Below are positions 13,205 to 16,462 of a stretch of 16,462 nt of DNA, in pieces. This DNA comes from DASSBR01 sp035688265 (GTDB taxonomy: Bacteria; Pseudomonadota; Gammaproteobacteria; Natronospirales; DASSBR01). The stretch spans positions 1-16,462 of the forward strand of contig DASSNE010000008.1 of NCBI GenBank assembly GCA_035688265.1, written 5' to 3'. The notes below the pieces were generated by a model that saw only the letters and a list, made by a program, of their open reading frames with translations, was not told where the DNA came from and did not search any database. Each line of letters begins with the position of its first letter. The first letter of the stretch is position 1. The position numbers and the translations under genes are program-made.

Positions 13205-16200
13205 AACGATTTAACAGACGCAGCGTCTTAGGTGCGCTCGTCCTGTCGTTTGCGTTGGGCGCTATGGGCGTCAGCACAGGCGCGTGGGCGGCGAACCGGA
13301 CGTCTGGTGGTATGTATGGCGAGGCTACGGCCGGCGCGACCATTACCGCCACCAACCAGGCGGGTCTGACTCGCACCGCGACTGTCGGCAACGACGGTCA
13401 CTTTACTTTTGTTGCCCTGCCGCCGGGAACCTACACCGTGCAGGAGATGGAGGACGGCAACGTCGTCGCGAGCAGGACCGTTCAGGTCCAGATCAACACG
13501 TCGGCTCACGTCTCATTTGTAGGCGGAGCGCAGCAGCTCGGCACCATCCAGGTTGTCGGCGGCGCGATCAACCCGATCGACGTCACTACTTCCAACACGT
13601 CACTGGTCATTAGCTCCCAGCAGTTCAAACAGCTGCCGGTTGCTCGCAATCAGACCGACGTGGCCTTACTGGCACCGACGACGCTGCAGTCCAGCCCGAC
13701 GCTCGGGGTTGAGACGAATTCGTTCGGCGGCGCTTCGGCGGCCGAGAATGCATATTTCCTGAACGGTCTGAATGTCACCGACAGCCTGAACTTCGTCAAT
13801 TTTGCTCAGCCGCCGTTTGAGGCGCTGGAGACGTTCCAGGTCAAGACGGGCGGCTTGAACGCGGCCTATGGCGCAGCCTTGGGCGGTATCCTCAACGTCG
13901 TTACGAAGAGCGGCACCAACACGTTCCACGCCGGCGCCAACATTTTCTGGCGGCCGCGCGGGCTGCATGCCTCTTCCCCGGACTCCGTTATCAGGGTTCT
14001 CGACGATCCCACGACGAAGGACGTCGATGAGGGCCAATACCTGCAGTACTACGCACGTCGCAGCGACGATAACCAAAATCATTTCCGTTACAACGTCTAC
14101 GGTAGTGGGCCGATCATTAAGGACCACCTGTTTTTCTATGCCCTGTACCAGGGTACGAAAGACGTCACCGACGATTACAGCTCCACGCTGTACACGCGTG
14201 GTCAGTCAAACAGCCCGCAGGGGCTGGCCAAGATCGACTGGCAGATCAACGACGCGAACCTGCTGGAACTGACGGCATTCAACGCCAAGGAAGAGGACGA
14301 CTACGACCAGTACGACCTGGTGGTACCGAACAGCAACTGGGCCGATGCATCGACCGATGCGCCGTACAACAACAACGTCGGCTCCAGCGCGTATATCGGT
14401 AAATATACGCTGACTCCGACGGCGGACTTCAACATCTCCGCGTTGTGGGGCTATGTGAGGTTCGACCACGGCCAGAGTTCCCCGACTATCAATTGCCCGG
14501 CCGCCTACGACGAGCGTAGCGGCACGGCGATCCAGATCGGCTGCTTTGCGCATCAGGTGTACGCGGGCACAACTGACTTCGACGCTCGCCACCAGTTGCG
14601 AATCGACGGCGAATGGCAGATCGGCAACCATGACGTGACGTTCGGCTACGACAAGGAAGCCTTCTTCGGCAACGTTCACACCCACTATTCAGGCCCGATG
14701 CCGCCTGGCCCGACACTTGCTGGTCAGGCCGGTTATACGTGGATTTATTTCCCGCCGACAAAGGATTGCAAGATCGCATCTGGTGATCCAATACCTGGTT
14801 GCTCCGACTACGTGCGTCGGCGCGTATTTGTTGACGCGGCGTCTTTCAACACCTATACGCGGGCTATCTATCTGCAGGATAACTGGCGCATCGGCAACTT
14901 CTACTTCCGCTATGGCGCCCGTGCCATGTCGTATGAAAACGATAATCCGGCGGGTGAAGCCTATATTGACGTCAACAACAAGATCGCGCCGCGCCTGGGC
15001 CTGTCCTGGGACGTGTTCGGCGATTCCAGCCTGAAGGTGTACGCTAACGCCGGTCGGTACTACATCGCGCCGTCGGGTGATAGCAACGTGCGCCTGGCAG
15101 GTGCGGAGCTGGATTACTACCAGTACTACACCTTCACGGGTATCGACCAGGCCACCGGCGAGCCGATCGGCGCCAAGCAATTCGGGCCAATGCCGGTCGA
15201 ATACGAAAATGGTGCCATGGGGCAGTTGAATAATGTAGAGTCCGTGGTCGCCAGCAACATCAAGCCGATGTACGAGGATGAATACATCATTGGTGCGCAG
15301 CAGCGGATCTCGGGCACGCAGTGGTCGTTGGGCATTCGCGCCATCCGTCGCAACTTGAAGGCGGGTATGGACGATGTCTGCACGTTCCCGTATCCGTCCT
15401 TTGGTGCAGTACAGTACGTCGCGCAGAAGTCGGGCGAAACGCCTGAAGATGTTTCGGCCTCTCTGCCCGGCTGTATTCTGCTGAACCCGGGATACGACGC
15501 CAGCATCGGCGTGACCTTCCCGGACGGCAAGTCGGGGACTTACGACATTCCGGCGTCCGCGATCGGTGTGCCGAAAGCCACGCGTTACTACAACGCGGTC
15601 GAGTTCCTGTTCGAACGTGCGTTCGACGGCAAGTGGTTCCTCAATGGGTCCTTGACCTGGTCGCACAACTACGGCAACGAAGAGGGCTATGTGCTCTCCG
15701 ACATCGGTCAGGTTGACGCTGGTCTTACCGAAGCGTTCGACTTCCCGGGTCTGACGGAGGGCGCCACCGGCGACCTGCCGAACGACCGCCGTTGGGTGCT
15801 TAAGGTGTTCGGTGCCTACAACTTTACGCCGGAATGGCAGTTGGGCCTTAATTTCCATTACTCGAGCGGTGGCCCGCTGAGCTGCTTTGGCCTGAAGGAT
15901 GCAGCCCTCGGCGGTTTCGCGCATTACTACGGTAACGACTCGCACTACTGCCACTTGAACGGCGCCCCGCCGCAGTTGGCGGTGGTCGTGCCACGTGGCT
16001 CGATGGGACGCGGTCCGCGGAACTACTCTCTGGATCTTGCCATTCACTACATGCCGAGTTGGGCGCCGGGCCTGCGGCTGGGCGTGTCAGTGGTCAATGT
16101 GTTCAACTTCCAGAACCCGAGCCTGCTGAACCAGACGTACGAGAACTCAGACGGCGTTCCGCTGCCGTCCTGGCTGGCGCCATACGCGTATCAGCAGCCG

Positions 16201-16239
16201 CAGTACTTCCGCTTCAGCGTAGAGTACGACTTCCTCTAA
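13201..16239 (+). CDS. Oar-like TonB-dependent outer-membrane receptor
   Basis: The 1012-aa protein starts with a Sec signal peptide (cleavage likely after AWA, residue 30). Residues about 35-105 form a carboxypeptidase-regulatory-like beta-sandwich (ATAGATITATNQAG, then GHFTFVALPPGTYTV). A TonB-box-like TIQVVGG (about 114-120) is followed by the plug (about 125-240; AYFLNGLNVTDS, GGLNAAYGAALGGILNVVTKSG). The rest is a beta-barrel rich in aromatic strands, ending RFSVEYDFL. Such receptors import large ligands with energy from TonB-ExbBD; the Oar-like subgroup is common in Xanthomonadales and its ligands are mostly unknown. The last residue is Leu rather than the usual terminal Phe, which is penultimate. 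GGAGG lies 12 nt upstream of the ATG, a rather long spacing. No substrate-processing genes are adjacent. Confidence 0.93.
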   Translation: MKRFNRRSVLGALVLSFALGAMGVSTGAWAANRTSGGMYGEATAGATITATNQAGLTRTATVGNDGHFTFVALPPGTYTVQEMEDGNVVASRTVQVQINTSAHVSFVGGAQQLGTIQVVGGAINPIDVTTSNTSLVISSQQFKQLPVARNQTDVALLAPTTLQSSPTLGVETNSFGGASAAENAYFLNGLNVTDSLNFVNFAQPPFEALETFQVKTGGLNAAYGAALGGILNVVTKSGTNTFHAGANIFWRPRGLHASSPDSVIRVLDDPTTKDVDEGQYLQYYARRSDDNQNHFRYNVYGSGPIIKDHLFFYALYQGTKDVTDDYSSTLYTRGQSNSPQGLAKIDWQINDANLLELTAFNAKEEDDYDQYDLVVPNSNWADASTDAPYNNNVGSSAYIGKYTLTPTADFNISALWGYVRFDHGQSSPTINCPAAYDERSGTAIQIGCFAHQVYAGTTDFDARHQLRIDGEWQIGNHDVTFGYDKEAFFGNVHTHYSGPMPPGPTLAGQAGYTWIYFPPTKDCKIASGDPIPGCSDYVRRRVFVDAASFNTYTRAIYLQDNWRIGNFYFRYGARAMSYENDNPAGEAYIDVNNKIAPRLGLSWDVFGDSSLKVYANAGRYYIAPSGDSNVRLAGAELDYYQYYTFTGIDQATGEPIGAKQFGPMPVEYENGAMGQLNNVESVVASNIKPMYEDEYIIGAQQRISGTQWSLGIRAIRRNLKAGMDDVCTFPYPSFGAVQYVAQKSGETPEDVSASLPGCILLNPGYDASIGVTFPDGKSGTYDIPASAIGVPKATRYYNAVEFLFERAFDGKWFLNGSLTWSHNYGNEEGYVLSDIGQVDAGLTEAFDFPGLTEGATGDLPNDRRWVLKVFGAYNFTPEWQLGLNFHYSSGGPLSCFGLKDAALGGFAHYYGNDSHYCHLNGAPPQLAVVVPRGSMGRGPRNYSLDLAIHYMPSWAPGLRLGVSVVNVFNFQNPSLLNQTYENSDGVPLPSWLAPYAYQQPQYFRFSVEYDFL

Positions 16240-16300
16240 GTCGGAATAACAAGAAAGGATGGGCGGGCCGAGCAATCGGTCCCTCATCCACAAACCTTGA

Positions 16301-16329
16301 GCCGCCGGTCTACCACCGGCGGCTTTTTT
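16301..16329 (+). terminator. Intrinsic terminator of the receptor gene
   Basis: GCCGCCGGT (16301-16309) pairs perfectly with ACCGGCGGC (16315-16323) around a 5-nt loop, and six T residues follow (16324-16329). It lies about 60 nt after the receptor stop codon. Confidence 0.92.
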
Positions 16330-16332
16330 GTG

Positions 16333-16462
16333 GTGCGCCCGGCAGGGCGCACCCGCTAGGAGGTGAAAGTCCTCTACACACCCGGCAAGGGGAAGTGTTA
16401 GCCGAACGGCAAGGGCGTCCATCGCGAGGTGGAGTCTGAAGGAAGCCGAAGGCAAAGCGCTG
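16333..16462 (+). mobile_element. Group II intron, 5' part (domain I), running off the window
   Basis: From 16333 the sequence opens with GTGCG, the conserved 5' end of group II introns, and forms a perfect hairpin GTGCGCCC/GGGCGCAC (16333-16352). It continues with stretches I recognise from bacterial group II intron domain I: GGTGAAAGTCCTC, GTTAGCCGAACGGCAAGG, TCCATCGCGAGGTGGAGTCTG and AAGGAAGCCGAAGGCAAA. The reverse transcriptase/maturase gene and the 3' domains V and VI would lie beyond the window. The putative insertion point is 3 nt after the T-tract of the terminator, the kind of site used by class C introns. Recognition is from memory of intron sequences, not from an alignment. Confidence 0.82.

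Noticed and set aside
14689..16047. 452-codon minus-strand frame
   Set aside because: Antisense to the TonB-dependent receptor barrel; no recognisable domain or start context.

Overview
The window is GC-rich, densely packed proteobacterial chromosome. The gene set (YqgE-RuvX-PyrB cluster, prolyl aminopeptidase next to DTD, TatABC, an Oar-like TonB-dependent receptor, an outer-membrane-type lipoprotein) points to a Gram-negative gammaproteobacterium, probably Xanthomonadales-like or a close relative. That placement is inference from gene content and order; no rRNA or marker phylogeny is available here. No tRNA, rRNA or CRISPR array was seen.

Layout, left to right. (1) 1-300: the 3' end of an IS630-type transposase, then a heptanucleotide tandem array that fills the gap up to the stop codon of a convergent small DUF2007 gene. 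(2) 510-4117, plus strand: prolyl aminopeptidase and D-aminoacyl-tRNA deacylase (4-nt overlap), a divergent HisA-like barrel protein, then tatA-tatB-tatC. A second, degenerate heptad tract lies where tatC meets the next, convergent gene. (3) 4179-12351, minus strand, read right to left: a GNAT/C39-peptidase fusion, a RimK-like ATP-grasp ligase with an RLAN domain, YihY/BrkB membrane protein, a cysteine-desulfurase-like PLP enzyme, YqgE/AlgH, RuvX/YqgF, aspartate carbamoyltransferase and a PyrK-like Fe-S flavoprotein. From RimK down to PyrK the genes overlap or lie within 9 nt, so they look co-transcribed. A 91-bp inverted-repeat element separates the GNAT/C39 gene from RimK, and half of a related element lies at the yihY/desulfurase junction. 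(4) 12449-16239, plus strand: an orphan lipoprotein, a 326-nt leader region with a good promoter, a 12-bp hairpin and a possible 36-aa leader ORF, then a 1012-aa TonB-dependent receptor. (5) After a clear intrinsic terminator the window ends in what looks like the 5' part of a group II intron.

Functionally most genes are housekeeping: pyrimidine synthesis, Tat export, tRNA proofreading, peptide turnover. The most unusual module is GNAT/C39-peptidase plus RLAN-ATP-grasp, which fits a predicted peptide- or protein-modification pathway (ligation, acetylation, proteolysis) whose substrate is unknown. Other points of interest are the HisA-like protein without normal HisA catalytic features, the PyrK-like protein with no PyrD partner, stop-to-stop heptad arrays, and the intron placed directly behind a terminator.
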